From positions 2,480,001-2,544,000 of the forward strand of contig NZ_CP114771.1 of the NCBI RefSeq assembly GCF_027366395.1: a DNA stretch of 64,000 bases. The letters run 5' to 3'. Positions 27,982 through 37,801 of the stretch are shown piece after piece. The notes below the pieces were generated by a model. The model worked only from the letters and a program-made list of their open reading frames with translations. It made no database searches and had not been told where the DNA came from. This DNA comes from Endozoicomonas sp. GU-1 (lineage in GTDB: Bacteria; Pseudomonadota; Gammaproteobacteria; Pseudomonadales; Endozoicomonadaceae). Both the position numbers and the translations under genes were made by a program. Each line of letters begins with the position of its first letter. The first letter of the stretch is position 1.

Positions 27982-29220
27982 ATGAGCGACTGCTGTGCCA
28001 CTGATGGATTAATAAGTCTGGAAACAGCACTGGCAACACTGATCAGCAGTGTAACGCCAGTATCCGGAACCGAGACCATTGCTCTGGAAGACAGCCTTGG
28101 CAGGGTACTCGCAGAGCCTATTGTATCGCCTATCAATGTGCCTTCCCATGACAACTCGGCCATGGATGGTTATGCCCTGGTGCTGAAGGATTTGCACAAC
28201 CGTGATACTTTACCCCTGGCAGGCCAGTCCCTGGCCGGCCACCCTTTTTCCGGGGAGATTCCCGCCGGACATTGTATCCGCATTATGACCGGGGCAAGCC
28301 TTCCATCAGGTGCCGATGTGGTGGTCATGCAGGAGCAGACTGAAACCACAGCACAAGGCATTCGATTTCTTTGGAAACCGGACCAGCCCGGTAACAATAT
28401 CCGAACAGCGGGGGAAGATATTCCGGAAGGCACCCGGGTGTTCACACCGGGTCGGAGAGTTCGCCCTCAGGATATCGGGCTGCTGGCCTCGCTGGGTATT
28501 GCCAATGTCACGGTCTACCGGAAAGTCAAAGTTGCAGTGTTTTCCACAGGTGATGAATTAAAGCTGCCCGGTGAGCCACTGAGACAGGGTGATATTTACG
28601 ACAGTAATCGTTTTGTTATCAAAGCCATGCTGAAAAAAATGACCGTCGACATCATCGACCTTGGCAGAATTCCTGATGACAAAGCGGCGTTAAGAGAAGC
28701 CTTTCTGCAAGCTGATCGGGAAGCTGATGCAGTGATCAGCTCCGGAGGCGTCTCTGTGGGCGATGCAGATTACACCAAAGATATTCTTGATGAGCTGGGG
28801 GAAACCGGCTTCTGGAAACTGGCCATCAAACCGGGCAAGCCGTTTGCCTTTGGGCAGCTCCCGAACAGTGTCTTCTTTGGCCTGCCCGGTAACCCGGTAT
28901 CGGCTACCGTCACCTTCCAGCAGCTGGCCGCGCCAGCATTACGCCATATGATGCACCAGCAACCGGAACCAAAAGTGGAGCTGACACTGGCGACGGCAAG
29001 CCCGCTCAGGAAGCGCCAGGGACGCAGGGATTTCCAGAGGGCAAAACTGGTTTACCGGGAATCCGGTGAACTGCAGGTTATGTCAACCGGTCATCAGGGG
29101 TCTGGAGTTCTCAGTACCATGAGTCATTCTGACTGCTATATCGTACTGGCGGAAGAAGACGGTGATAAACCAGCGGGTGAGCTGGTGAACGTGCAGCTGT
29201 TTGATGACCTGCTGAAATAA
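27982..29220 (+). CDS. moeA: Molybdopterin molybdenumtransferase
   Basis: A 412-residue MoeA, which inserts molybdate into adenylylated molybdopterin. Conserved landmarks: PSHDNSAMDGYAL near residue 55, IMTGASLPSGADVVV..., FSTGDEL near 190, GDIYDSNRFV, SSGGVSVGDADYTKD, KPGKPFAFG, and FGLPGNPVSATVTF, followed by the C-terminal domain IV. Full length. ATG 27982 follows GAACGAGGGCAATC. Ends in a clear terminator at 29231-29261. Confidence 0.95.
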   Translation: MSDCCATDGLISLETALATLISSVTPVSGTETIALEDSLGRVLAEPIVSPINVPSHDNSAMDGYALVLKDLHNRDTLPLAGQSLAGHPFSGEIPAGHCIRIMTGASLPSGADVVVMQEQTETTAQGIRFLWKPDQPGNNIRTAGEDIPEGTRVFTPGRRVRPQDIGLLASLGIANVTVYRKVKVAVFSTGDELKLPGEPLRQGDIYDSNRFVIKAMLKKMTVDIIDLGRIPDDKAALREAFLQADREADAVISSGGVSVGDADYTKDILDELGETGFWKLAIKPGKPFAFGQLPNSVFFGLPGNPVSATVTFQQLAAPALRHMMHQQPEPKVELTLATASPLRKRQGRRDFQRAKLVYRESGELQVMSTGHQGSGVLSTMSHSDCYIVLAEEDGDKPAGELVNVQLFDDLLK

Positions 29221-29230
29221 AACCAAATAG

Positions 29231-29261
29231 AATAGCCTTCGCATTTATCCGCAAGGCTATT
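29231..29261 (+). terminator. moeA terminator hairpin
   Basis: AATAGCCTT-CGCATTTATCCGC-AAGGCTATT begins ten bases after the moeA stop; only a weak T-run follows. Confidence 0.6.
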
Positions 29262-29553
29262 CCCATTTCCCTTGTAATTTAAACTAACGTTTGTCCTTCA
29301 CTCGATGACCACCAATGTGGAACTTATTCTCAAATATCGGGTCAACTTTATATGCTTCCGTAAAAGAACTGGTGGAAACGTGGATAACGCCCATTTCAAG
29401 GTTCCCTTCTCCAGAGAATACTACAGACAGGCCGCCAAGGGCTGTATTCGCCCACATCACAGCAGTGGTCATCCTCAGCGGCAGACCGAAGAGGTCAACA
29501 CAAGTTCCAGCAGGGGGGCTGGCAATATCGGGAGCCATGTACCAGCCAACCGG

Positions 29554-31155
29554 ATGTCCGGGTACCTTGGGTTTAGCTTACAGCCAAGCCATGCTTCTGC
29601 CTGTTACGTCAGGCAAACACCGCCAGGCCAGAGATTACCTGCCCCCGTCGTGAATAGTCCACGCACGTTGACCCACCATCCCGCTCAGCCCCGACTGCCT
29701 CCTCCGTCAGCCCGCAAAACGGATTTGCCAGCACCGGCACAAACCGCAACTCTCCATAATCCACCAGAGGCCGGGGTTCGACAGAGTGAATTTATCGTTA
29801 GACCCATTTATGGACGGGTCATACCTTACAATGATCGGTATATACCTGACCCGCTCCTCAGAGCAGAGGTTCACAGGGATTTTCTGGCCCTTGAGGACTG
29901 GATCCTCAACCCGTGGGTGGACGATCAGTTATTGTTTGAAATCAGCCGGACCGGTGAGCAATGGAAGCATGATGAAACTCTGGTTAACTGGGCAATGAAA
30001 GAAACACTCTGGACTGAACTTGATGATGGTCCGGTGGATCCCGCCTTCACTGTTACAATAAACCTCAAAGTCAGGGAAGTCTGCAGGCTCAGGGAAACCA
30101 GTGATCTGCCGGATGCAGCGTTCGCACAGCTGAAAAAGTGTCGTGAATTGCAGCAACTCCAACAGCAGAAAGCCGAGCATTCAGAGCGGTTCGGGAAGTA
30201 TCTGAAGCTGACACCACTGGTGGGGAAAGAACTCAGGAAACTGACAGAATCCGAAAGACTGGATAAGCTGTTGCCCCACGCTATGTTGCAGGGGTACACG
30301 AGAACTGCACAATGGTGCCTGGAAAACGGGGCAAACATCAAAACAGCGATGACAACGTTGCGCCAGCTGAAATCCCGGTCAGATAATCAGCCCGGCAACA
30401 TAACAGAACACCGGACCACCACAGCAACCGCCCCATCAACCAACAGGCGATCCCCGGGCATCGGCTCGTTCAGCAACGATATCAATACAACATTGCTGGA
30501 GGTGATTGCTGACACTCATATCGATATGGCCATTCAGGCAGACTGGCTGCTGGCCAATGGGGCAAGCCTGACACCCGAAGCCTCCGCTGCGCTCAACCAG
30601 GCTCTGAATACCTCCCTTTACCGCGGGTATCTTGCCAACGCCCGATGGCTGATTGATAAGGGAGCCACTCTGCAAGCCCAGCATCAATTTGAGCAGGCCA
30701 TGAGCCATTATAATACCCGGGTAGCCCAATGGCTGATGGATAATCACCAGGCCAAGCAGAACTCCGGTAAAGCCACCTCAGCATTGCTCAGTTATTTTGA
30801 TGGCTATCTTTCCCGGGAAGAAGTGGTGGAGCCCATCTACACCCACCAGCCAATTGACTGGTTATTAGAGGTGGGAGGCGCATCCCTTGAGGAATTGCGA
30901 CCATTTGCGCCACGTATCCTGGAGAGAGCACTGGAATTCAGTGATCCCTATATCGCAGGATGGCTGTTAAAACACCAGCTCACCACCTTCAATTCCCAAC
31001 CGGAAAAACCGCAAGAACTGTTGGATAAAGAGATCGCCAGAGCCAGGGAAAAACCGAAAGAAGATAGAAAGTATATGATCGACTTTTTGCAGAAACAGGT
31101 CGATCAAGAGAGCGCTTCAAACTGTTACGAGCCCCCGAAAAAGAAAATCTGCTGA
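29554..31155 (+). CDS. Ankyrin-like repeat protein with basic C-terminal tail, candidate effector
   Basis: About 533 residues if started at ATG 29554; the frame opens at 29305 (616 residues), but the extra stretch looks like antisense of another frame and the start is uncertain. A Pro-rich, disordered head (about residues 25-75) is followed by a helical region and repeated ankyrin-like helix pairs: GYTRTAQWCLENGANI, MAIQADWLLANGASL, YLANARWLIDKGATL, then HQPIDWLLEVGGASL and DPYIAGWLLKHQL. Ankyrin repeats mediate protein binding and are common in effectors of host-associated bacteria. The last residues, PPKKKIC, resemble a basic nuclear-localisation core. No signal peptide. A competing minus-strand frame (29284-29538) is noted separately. 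Confidence 0.65.
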   Translation: MSGYLGFSLQPSHASACYVRQTPPGQRLPAPVVNSPRTLTHHPAQPRLPPPSARKTDLPAPAQTATLHNPPEAGVRQSEFIVRPIYGRVIPYNDRYIPDPLLRAEVHRDFLALEDWILNPWVDDQLLFEISRTGEQWKHDETLVNWAMKETLWTELDDGPVDPAFTVTINLKVREVCRLRETSDLPDAAFAQLKKCRELQQLQQQKAEHSERFGKYLKLTPLVGKELRKLTESERLDKLLPHAMLQGYTRTAQWCLENGANIKTAMTTLRQLKSRSDNQPGNITEHRTTTATAPSTNRRSPGIGSFSNDINTTLLEVIADTHIDMAIQADWLLANGASLTPEASAALNQALNTSLYRGYLANARWLIDKGATLQAQHQFEQAMSHYNTRVAQWLMDNHQAKQNSGKATSALLSYFDGYLSREEVVEPIYTHQPIDWLLEVGGASLEELRPFAPRILERALEFSDPYIAGWLLKHQLTTFNSQPEKPQELLDKEIARAREKPKEDRKYMIDFLQKQVDQESASNCYEPPKKKIC

Positions 31156-31240
31156 TTGTTTGTGAAGAAGTTGTCATAAAACTGTAATAAAGACTCGATA
31201 CTTTTAGCATCAACTTTATAAGCACCGGGGTGCACTCTCT

Positions 31241-32413
31241 ATGTCTGAAATGACATCTGCTTCTTCACAGGGCGCTGATTTCGAAACCATGACCACGCGA
31301 CATTACGGTCGTATCTGGCTGCGCGTTGTTCTATGGATTTACGCTCTGCTGGTAGCTGTTAGTGTCATCGGCTCCGGCTTTAAAATGGCGGTGGGTGGCA
31401 GTGAAGCGGCAGCACAGCTGTTCAGCTTTGCCAACAATGCCGTTATGGGTCTGCTGGCAGGCACACTGGCGACAGCGCTCGTACAATCTTCCAGCACAGT
31501 TACCTCTGTTATTGTCGGCCTGGTCGCTGGCGGCCTGCCGGTTCACATGGCCATCCCGATGATTATGGGTGCCAACATCGGCACAACCATTACCAATACC
31601 ATCGTAAGTCTTGGTCATATTCGCTGCCATAAAGAGTTCAAGCAGGCGTTTGCCGCCTCTACCGTTCATGACTTCTTTAACTGGCTGGCGGTTCTCATTC
31701 TTTTGCCTCTGGAGCTGTTCACAGGCTTTTTGAGCAAGCTTTCTGCATCGGTAGCCAGCATGCTGGTTGGCGGTCAGAATATGTCAATGAAAGGCCTGAA
31801 CTTTATTGACCCGTTAACCTCTCCGGCTGAAGACATTGTCAAAGGTTTTGTATCGGTACTGCCGGACAACACACTGGCAGGTATCGCCATGATTGGTATC
31901 GGTATTGTCCTGATCTTTTTCTCGGTGGTTCGTCTGGGCAAGCTGCTCAAAAAAGTCATGGTGGGTAAAGCCAAAGATGCCCTGCACAAGTCCATTGGCC
32001 GGGGTCCGATCAGTGGCATTCTGTCCGGTATGACCATGACCGTGATGGTTCAGTCTTCCTCAACCACCACCAGCCTGATGGTTCCCATGGTGGCCAATGG
32101 TCTGTTTACTGTACGACAGATGTACCCTTTCACCCTGGGTGCCAATATCGGTACAACCATTACCGCCCTGCTGGCTGCCACGGCAATTACCGGTCCCGCG
32201 GCCCTGCCGGCACTGACCATCGCCATGGTGCATTTCTTCTTTAACCTCTGTGCGGTTGTGGTTATTTACGGCATCAAGTGGCTGAGAGAGATCCCGCTGT
32301 ATATGGCTGACAAACTGTCTGATCTGGCAGCCAGAAACAGAATGTATGCGTTTGCCTATCTGTTCATTGCCTTCTTCATTCTGCCAGGTGTCCTTATTTT
32401 CCTGACAGCGTGA
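31241..32413 (+). CDS. Na+/phosphate cotransporter (NptA/PNaS family)
   Basis: A 390-residue membrane protein with two inverted PNaS repeats, each carrying the hallmark Gln-Ser-Ser-Ser motif: ALVQSSSTVTSVIVG in the first and VMVQSSSTTTSLMVP in the second. Each is followed by GANIGTTITN or GANIGTTITA. This is the pattern of NptA-type sodium-coupled inorganic phosphate transporters, without the cytoplasmic PhoU-like tail of the YjbB branch. Eight to ten membrane segments. A strong terminator follows. Confidence 0.92.
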   Translation: MSEMTSASSQGADFETMTTRHYGRIWLRVVLWIYALLVAVSVIGSGFKMAVGGSEAAAQLFSFANNAVMGLLAGTLATALVQSSSTVTSVIVGLVAGGLPVHMAIPMIMGANIGTTITNTIVSLGHIRCHKEFKQAFAASTVHDFFNWLAVLILLPLELFTGFLSKLSASVASMLVGGQNMSMKGLNFIDPLTSPAEDIVKGFVSVLPDNTLAGIAMIGIGIVLIFFSVVRLGKLLKKVMVGKAKDALHKSIGRGPISGILSGMTMTVMVQSSSTTTSLMVPMVANGLFTVRQMYPFTLGANIGTTITALLAATAITGPAALPALTIAMVHFFFNLCAVVVIYGIKWLREIPLYMADKLSDLAARNRMYAFAYLFIAFFILPGVLIFLTA

Positions 32414-32432
32414 TCGGCAAGATTCCTCCTGC

Positions 32433-32475
32433 AAAAAAACCTGCTGTGCCTTGGCTGCACAGCAGGTTTTTTTTT
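32433..32475 (+). terminator. Strong intrinsic terminator after the phosphate transporter
   Basis: AAAAAACCTGCTGTGC-CTTG-GCTGCACAGCAGG followed by nine T; reads as a terminator on the plus strand, and the A-run on the other side makes it potentially bidirectional. Confidence 0.9.
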
Positions 32476-32534
32476 GCAGGCTTAACCCCATGAAACAGAA
32501 CGCGGTGTACGAGTATTAGCGAAATCGGGAGCAC

Positions 32535-32556
32535 GTTTATGAAATATCCGGGCTAG
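32535..32556. repeat. Solo end of MITE family C
   Basis: GTTTATGAAATATCCGGGCTAG is identical to the right terminal repeat of the element at 19855-20072, preceded by the same CGGGAGCAC. No second end is found nearby. Confidence 0.85.
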
Positions 32557-32680
32557 ACTACGAGTCGCGTTTTTAACAAGAACTATTTGACGATAGCCGT
32601 CCAGGAAGACGGAAAACAGGACAGCCTCCCGGGAAAACTCCTGTCAAGTTTCAACAAAATAGTAACAGATGGGGATGGAA

Positions 32681-34180
32681 ATGAATATCAACCTGTTTGC
32701 CAATGGCACCACTTTTGGCGTGCCCTACAGCGTCCCTCCTGACAGGTTTACGGAGGGTCAAGGGTGTAGGGCGAAACTGCATGACCGAAGTCGTCTTATT
32801 AAATCGATTCCGGTGCCAGACAAAACAGCCTACTTTGCCAATCCGTTTATGCCCATGCCTTGTGGCGAGGCAAGGAATTCAATTGGAGATTTTGATTTTG
32901 AGCGTATGCTCAAAATGGTCGACACAGAAATGATCCACCTCAATCCGGATCTCCGATTTATGCCCGCTGAGATTTTTAGCCGCTGTGAAACAATCCCCCT
33001 GAAAATACTGGCGGACAGAAAGGTTGCTGTCGTGGTTAGTGACAATAAATACCAAACGCTCGGAGAGGTTGGTGAGCAGAACAGGCGTCAATCGTTTTAT
33101 TATCATGCCAATACGCCCAGGCATCCTGAATTATGTGATGAACGTATAGCTGAATTGGCAAAACCTGGATTTTTCCTTATGCCCTGGGAGGGGGAAAGAA
33201 TGAGTACATTTAAATTTTTGAGGAAAGAAAGCCAGCCTGTTTTCAATATCAATTTTAGCGGCACTTTCGGTGAATCACTTCATTGCTTCGACCTGTTAAT
33301 CTCAGACGAGCAGCTCCCTGAATACAAACATTTAGTCGGCCATGATTTATTGCAGTATCCCATCATCGAAACTGGCCAGATTTCCCAGGCAGCGTATGTC
33401 TCTTCCGTTTATTCACCGACGAACAAAAATCACCTGTTTCTCATCAGGCCTGCTGATACCAAACTACCCATGCTGCAAGGGACTGAGCTTATCGAAACGA
33501 AGTATCAGGCAATGATTGATCGGGCCGTTAACGCTGGCCAACCAACAAGTATTAAAAATGAGGAGGTGTTGAACAAATCGTTACGGGAAGCGAAGTTTTT
33601 TGTGGCTCCTTACCAGGAGTCTATAAGGTTTTGTCAATCGGTCATCGAGACGTTGAATGCCTACCCGCAAGAGTACCCCGATCTCTCTGTTGCCATCAAT
33701 AAAGCAATCAGTCGATTGGCATTCTCCGAACAATACATGACTGATTGTGCGGGCCTGGTCAGGCAAGCCATTGTGTATGATGAACTGATGCAGCTTGAAA
33801 ATACCAGTACGATGGAAGAACTGAAAATTAAATAGAAAGAAATCAGTCAGCAGTTTATCCATAAGGAGGTGGAATGGCATAAGACAGCGGTGCAAGAAGA
33901 AATCCTTTCGGGAAAAGACTCGTATTTCCCAATGATCAACATGCATTCGCTCATCGTGACGTCACTCGGTGACCTGTTAATGGAAATAGGTTATCGCAAC
34001 TCACCGGGAGAAGACGCATTGCGAGACAAAATCGTTGCTCACAAAGCAGAGGCAGAAACTTTTTGTACCCAGACAGATGAGCTGCTTTCTGATCGGAAGA
34101 CCCTTCATTCATTAAAGCTAAAGAGTATTTGGGTTTCCATTGAGAGCACAGATGCAGAGGATGACGTTGAAAATCCCTGA
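32681..34180 (+). pseudogene. Orphan duplicated gene, copy 1, interrupted by an in-frame TAG
   Basis: Copy 1 of a tandem duplication. From ATG 32681 (GGGGATGG upstream) the frame runs to TAG 33833-33835, then continues in the same frame to 34180 with sequence matching the C-terminus of copy 2 (SGKDSYFPMINMHSLI..., LLSDRKTLHSLKLK). In copy 2 the same position is CAG (Gln), so a single C-to-T change made the stop. Without readthrough the product is about 384 residues instead of about 499. The two copies are nearly identical over 32990-33180 and 33350-33830 but diverge in blocks near residues 45-80 and 175-205. No recognised domain, no signal peptide. Confidence 0.75.
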
Positions 34181-34329
34181 CCCTACAGATTCTGGATAAA
34201 GGAGCGGATTGCGTTTTTGGACAAGAACTATTTAACGATAGCCAGTGTCCAAGACGACGGAAAACAGAACAGCCTCCCGGGAAAACTCCTGTCAAGTCTC
34301 CACATGAATAGCAACAGATGGGGAAGAAA

Positions 34330-35829
34330 ATGAATATCAACCTGTTTGCCAATGGCACCACTTTTGGCGTGCCCTATACCTGTAGCAGACCTCATCACAA
34401 TTTTACGGAGGGTGAAGGGCATAGGGAGATACGGCATGACCGAAGTCGTCTTATTAAATCGATTCCGGTGCCAGTCAAAACAGCCTACTTTGCCAATCGG
34501 TTTGTGTATGAGCCTTATGATGAAAGGGATTTATCTGGATATTATAATTTTGTGTGTACGCTCAATGTGGTACACACAGAAATGATCCGCCTCAATCCGG
34601 ATCTCCGATTTATGCCCGCTGAGATTTTTAGCCGCTGTGAAGCAATCCCCCTGAAAATACTGGCGAACAGGAGGGTTGCTGTTTTGGTTAGTGACAATAA
34701 ATACCAAACGCTCGGAGAGGTTGGTGAGCAGAACAGGCGTCAATCGTTTTATCATTCCAATACGCCCAGGCATCCTGAATTATCTGATGAACGTATAGCC
34801 GAATTAGCAAAACTTGGATTTTTCCTTGTGCCCGGGGATGATGTAAATGGAGCATATAGTGGAGAAAGCAATCCCGTTTTCAATATCAATCGTATTGACG
34901 GTTACAGAGTAAGATCTTATTGCTTCGACCATTTAATCTCAAACGAGCAGCTCCCTGAATACAAACATCCTGAATGCAAACATTTAGTCGGCCATGATTT
35001 ATTGCAGTACCCCATCATCGAAACTGGCCAGGTTTCCCAGGCAGCTTATGTCTCTTCCGTTTATTCACCGACGAACGATAATCACCTGCTTCTCATCAGG
35101 CCTGCTGATACCAAACTACCCATGCTGCAAGGGACTGAGCTTATCGAAACGAAGTATCAGGCAATGATTGATCGGGCCGTTAACGCTGGCCAACCAACAA
35201 GTATTAAAAATGAGGGGGTGGTCAAATCGTTACGGGAAGCGGAGTTTTTTATGGCTCCTTACCAAGAGTCTATAAGGTTTTGTCAATCGGCCATCGAGAC
35301 GTTGAATGCCTACCCGCTAGAGCACCCCAATCTCTCTGTTGCCATTAATAAAGCAATCAGTCGATTGGCATTCTCCGAACAATACATGACTGATTGTGCG
35401 GGCCTGGTCAGGCAAGCCATTGTGTATGATGAACTGATGCAGCTTGAAAATACCAGTACTATGGAAGAACTGAAAATTAAACAGGAAGAAATCAGTCAGC
35501 AGTTTATCCATAAGGAGATGGAATGGCATAAGAAAGCGGTGCAGGAAGAAATCCTTTCGGGAAAAGACTCGTATTTCCCAATGATCAACATGCATTCGCT
35601 CATCATGACGTCACTCGGTGACCTGTTAATGGAAATGGGTTATCGCAACTCTCAGGGCGAAAATGCATTGCGAGACAAAATCGTTGCTCGGAAAGCAGAG
35701 GCAGAAACTCTTTGTACCCAGACAGATGAGCTGCTTTCTGATCGGAAGACCATTCATTCATTAAAGCTAAAGAGTATTTCGGTTTCCATTGAGAGCGCAG
35801 ATGCAGAGGATGACGTGGAAAAGGGATAA
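34330..35829 (+). CDS. Orphan duplicated gene, copy 2 (intact)
   Basis: A 499-residue protein from ATG 34330, with GGGGAAG immediately upstream; the frame opens four codons earlier at 34318. I do not recognise a domain. Visible features are an N-terminal LFANGTTFGVPY, IKSIPVPVKTAYFANRF, a variable middle, and a helical C-terminal third (...ELKIKQEEISQQFIHKEMEWHKKAVQEEI) with coiled-coil character. About 100 bases of upstream DNA are also duplicated, so each copy carries its own leader and probably its own promoter. Mosaic divergence between copies suggests diversifying selection or gene conversion. An effector or surface-interacting role is possible but not shown. Confidence 0.7.
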   Translation: MNINLFANGTTFGVPYTCSRPHHNFTEGEGHREIRHDRSRLIKSIPVPVKTAYFANRFVYEPYDERDLSGYYNFVCTLNVVHTEMIRLNPDLRFMPAEIFSRCEAIPLKILANRRVAVLVSDNKYQTLGEVGEQNRRQSFYHSNTPRHPELSDERIAELAKLGFFLVPGDDVNGAYSGESNPVFNINRIDGYRVRSYCFDHLISNEQLPEYKHPECKHLVGHDLLQYPIIETGQVSQAAYVSSVYSPTNDNHLLLIRPADTKLPMLQGTELIETKYQAMIDRAVNAGQPTSIKNEGVVKSLREAEFFMAPYQESIRFCQSAIETLNAYPLEHPNLSVAINKAISRLAFSEQYMTDCAGLVRQAIVYDELMQLENTSTMEELKIKQEEISQQFIHKEMEWHKKAVQEEILSGKDSYFPMINMHSLIMTSLGDLLMEMGYRNSQGENALRDKIVARKAEAETLCTQTDELLSDRKTIHSLKLKSISVSIESADAEDDVEKG

Positions 35830-35862
35830 AAAAACCAATTTTCGAGTCTAAGGGTATTCAAT

Positions 35863-35886
35863 ATGATTTCATTTGGTTAGCTACTT
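35863..35886. repeat. Solo end of MITE family D at the regB start
   Basis: ATGATTTCATTTGGTTAGCTACTT matches 23 of 24 bases of the inverted left end of the element at 60225-60387. It overlaps the leader of the histidine kinase gene. Confidence 0.65.
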
Positions 35887-35887
35887 A

Positions 35888-37195
35888 ATGACGACGAACA
35901 CAATACCCAACCTCTCGATTGGTGCAGAGAACCTCAAGCGCCTGTGCTGGCTCCGTGGAACCCTGATTGCAGTTGAGGTTATGGCCTTTTTCCTGGCCAG
36001 CCGCCATTTTGACATCCAGATCACCGGCCTTGTTCTGGCCTGTTTCATCGCCTTGTTGATGATTATTGGTACTATCATTCGGTTACATGCGATCAAAAGC
36101 CATGTCAGCGATCAGGAGTTCTTTGTTCAACTGCTGCTGGACCTTCTCTCCCAGAGTACGCTGTTATTCTTTAGTGGTGGTTATACCAACCCACTGGTAT
36201 CGACCTATTTGATCACTGTCTGTATCGGCGCTGCACTGCTGCCGGGCAAATACAGCTGGGGCGTGACATTCACTGCAACCCTGCTCTATACCCTGCTGAT
36301 GAAATGGTATGTTCCATCCGGCCCCGATTCGATGCTTCACTTGCCAGAACAGCAGCTGATGATCGACATTCATTTGCTTGGCATGTGGCTAACGTTTGTG
36401 CTGAGTGCCTTTCTGATCAATTACTTTGTCGAACTGATGGCCTCAGCCCTGAGAAAACAACAAAGGGATATTGCCATCAGCAGAGAACGTCAACTGAGAG
36501 ATGAAAGCATTCTTGCCATTGCCCTTCAGGCAGCGGGTGCAGCCCATGAACTGGGAACGCCACTCACCACAATGGCCATTGTTCTCAGGGATCTGCAGGA
36601 GGAATACCAGGGCAGCGCACTGGCTGAGCGCTTGATATTTCTCCGGGATCAGATCGATGAATGCAAGAAAAGGCTGCAACAGTTGGTATCGGAAAGCCAA
36701 TATAAAGGTATTGAGAGTATCGATAGCCAGGATTTTCTGACTAAGGTCATCCAAAAATGGCAGCTGATCAGACCTGAATCCGAGCTTCATTACAACGCCA
36801 CTCAATGGCCTGCTTCAGTCTCTATTCCCTGTGATCTGACACTGTATCAGGCAATCACGTCATTACTTGATAATGCAGAAGATGCCAGCCCGGGCCAGGT
36901 GTCACTGCACGTGATGCAGAACCGCCAAAACCTGATCCTGCAGATTCTGGATAAAGGCGCGGGCTTCCCGGAAGGCAGACCCGGAAAAAACTCAGCCCCT
37001 ATAGAAGGGAACCTAACCACCCTGTCAAGAACACCTTATAGCTTAAAAGAAGATGGCCTCGGGATTGGTTTGCTACTCAGCCAGGCCAGTATTGAACGGC
37101 TGGGAGGTCTGATACAGATGCGCCCCCTGACCTGCGGGGGAAGTTTGATTGAAGTCCAACTCCCCATCCTCAGCCAACCAGAACAGGAACCGTAA
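35888..37195 (+). CDS. regB: Redox-responsive sensor histidine kinase, RegB/PrrB type
   Basis: About 435 residues from ATG 35888 (frame opens at 35873). Six membrane segments occupy residues 20-190. The loop GGYTNPL (97-103) is the counterpart of the RegB quinone-binding heptapeptide GGxxNPF. The dimerisation H-box is GAAHELGTPLTTMA, with phospho-acceptor His220. Cys259 in DECKKRLQQL sits where RegB carries its redox-active cysteine. The ATP-binding N-box is LLDNAEDAS and the G-boxes DKGAGFPEG and GLGIGL. RegB/PrrB/RoxS kinases sense respiratory redox state and control energy metabolism through RegA, which follows here seven bases downstream. The start region overlaps a MITE end, so expression signals may have been altered. 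Confidence 0.88.
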   Translation: MTTNTIPNLSIGAENLKRLCWLRGTLIAVEVMAFFLASRHFDIQITGLVLACFIALLMIIGTIIRLHAIKSHVSDQEFFVQLLLDLLSQSTLLFFSGGYTNPLVSTYLITVCIGAALLPGKYSWGVTFTATLLYTLLMKWYVPSGPDSMLHLPEQQLMIDIHLLGMWLTFVLSAFLINYFVELMASALRKQQRDIAISRERQLRDESILAIALQAAGAAHELGTPLTTMAIVLRDLQEEYQGSALAERLIFLRDQIDECKKRLQQLVSESQYKGIESIDSQDFLTKVIQKWQLIRPESELHYNATQWPASVSIPCDLTLYQAITSLLDNAEDASPGQVSLHVMQNRQNLILQILDKGAGFPEGRPGKNSAPIEGNLTTLSRTPYSLKEDGLGIGLLLSQASIERLGGLIQMRPLTCGGSLIEVQLPILSQPEQEP

Positions 37196-37202
37196 AGCGA
37201 CG

Positions 37203-37760
37203 ATGAACCCCGGAAAAGCTCTGGAGTTATCGACTATCTTGATTGCCGATGATGACCAGATCCTGTTACACACCCTTGCCACCTCTCTCAGAAAAAGGGG
37301 GTTCAACCCCATTACGGCAGACACCATTAGTAAGGCGACCACCCTGCAACAACAACACCGCCCGGCCAGTGCGGTTGTTGATCTGAAAATCGGCAGTGAG
37401 AGTGGCCTCCGGCTTATTTCACTGTTACGCAACGTCAATCCAGATATTGAGATTATCGTACTAACCGGGTATGCCAGCATTGCCACCGCAGTCAGCGCCA
37501 TCAAGCTTGGGGCTAAAGACTATCTCTGCAAGCCGGTCGATACCTTACAGATACTCTCGGCACTCAATATCAGCCAGCGGCCTCATGAACCCGGCCCTGT
37601 CATCCCGGAAACAAGAATGCCGGTTTACCAGCTGGAATGGGAGTATCTGCAAAAAGTCCTTCTGGAGCACAATGGCAATATCTCTGCCGCCGCCCGAAGC
37701 CTGGGCATGCACCGCAGGACACTGCAGCGAAAACTCAACAAACGATCAGGCTCTCGCTGA
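37203..37760 (+). CDS. regA: Response regulator, RegA/PrrA type
   Basis: A 185-residue regulator. The receiver domain has the acidic pair ADDD near residue 14, phospho-acceptor Asp60 in VVDLKIGSESG, Thr in VLTGYAS and Lys in LCKPVD. After a proline-rich linker comes a Fis-type helix-turn-helix, GNISAAARSLGMHRRTLQRKL, almost diagnostic for RegA/PrrA/RoxR. Partner of the adjacent kinase; the genes are seven bases apart and probably co-transcribed. Start ATG 37203. Confidence 0.92.
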   Translation: MNPGKALELSTILIADDDQILLHTLATSLRKRGFNPITADTISKATTLQQQHRPASAVVDLKIGSESGLRLISLLRNVNPDIEIIVLTGYASIATAVSAIKLGAKDYLCKPVDTLQILSALNISQRPHEPGPVIPETRMPVYQLEWEYLQKVLLEHNGNISAAARSLGMHRRTLQRKLNKRSGSR

Positions 37761-37801
37761 AATTATCCACGCATTATTGCCTCTTCTCTGTCGTAGCCAT
37801 T

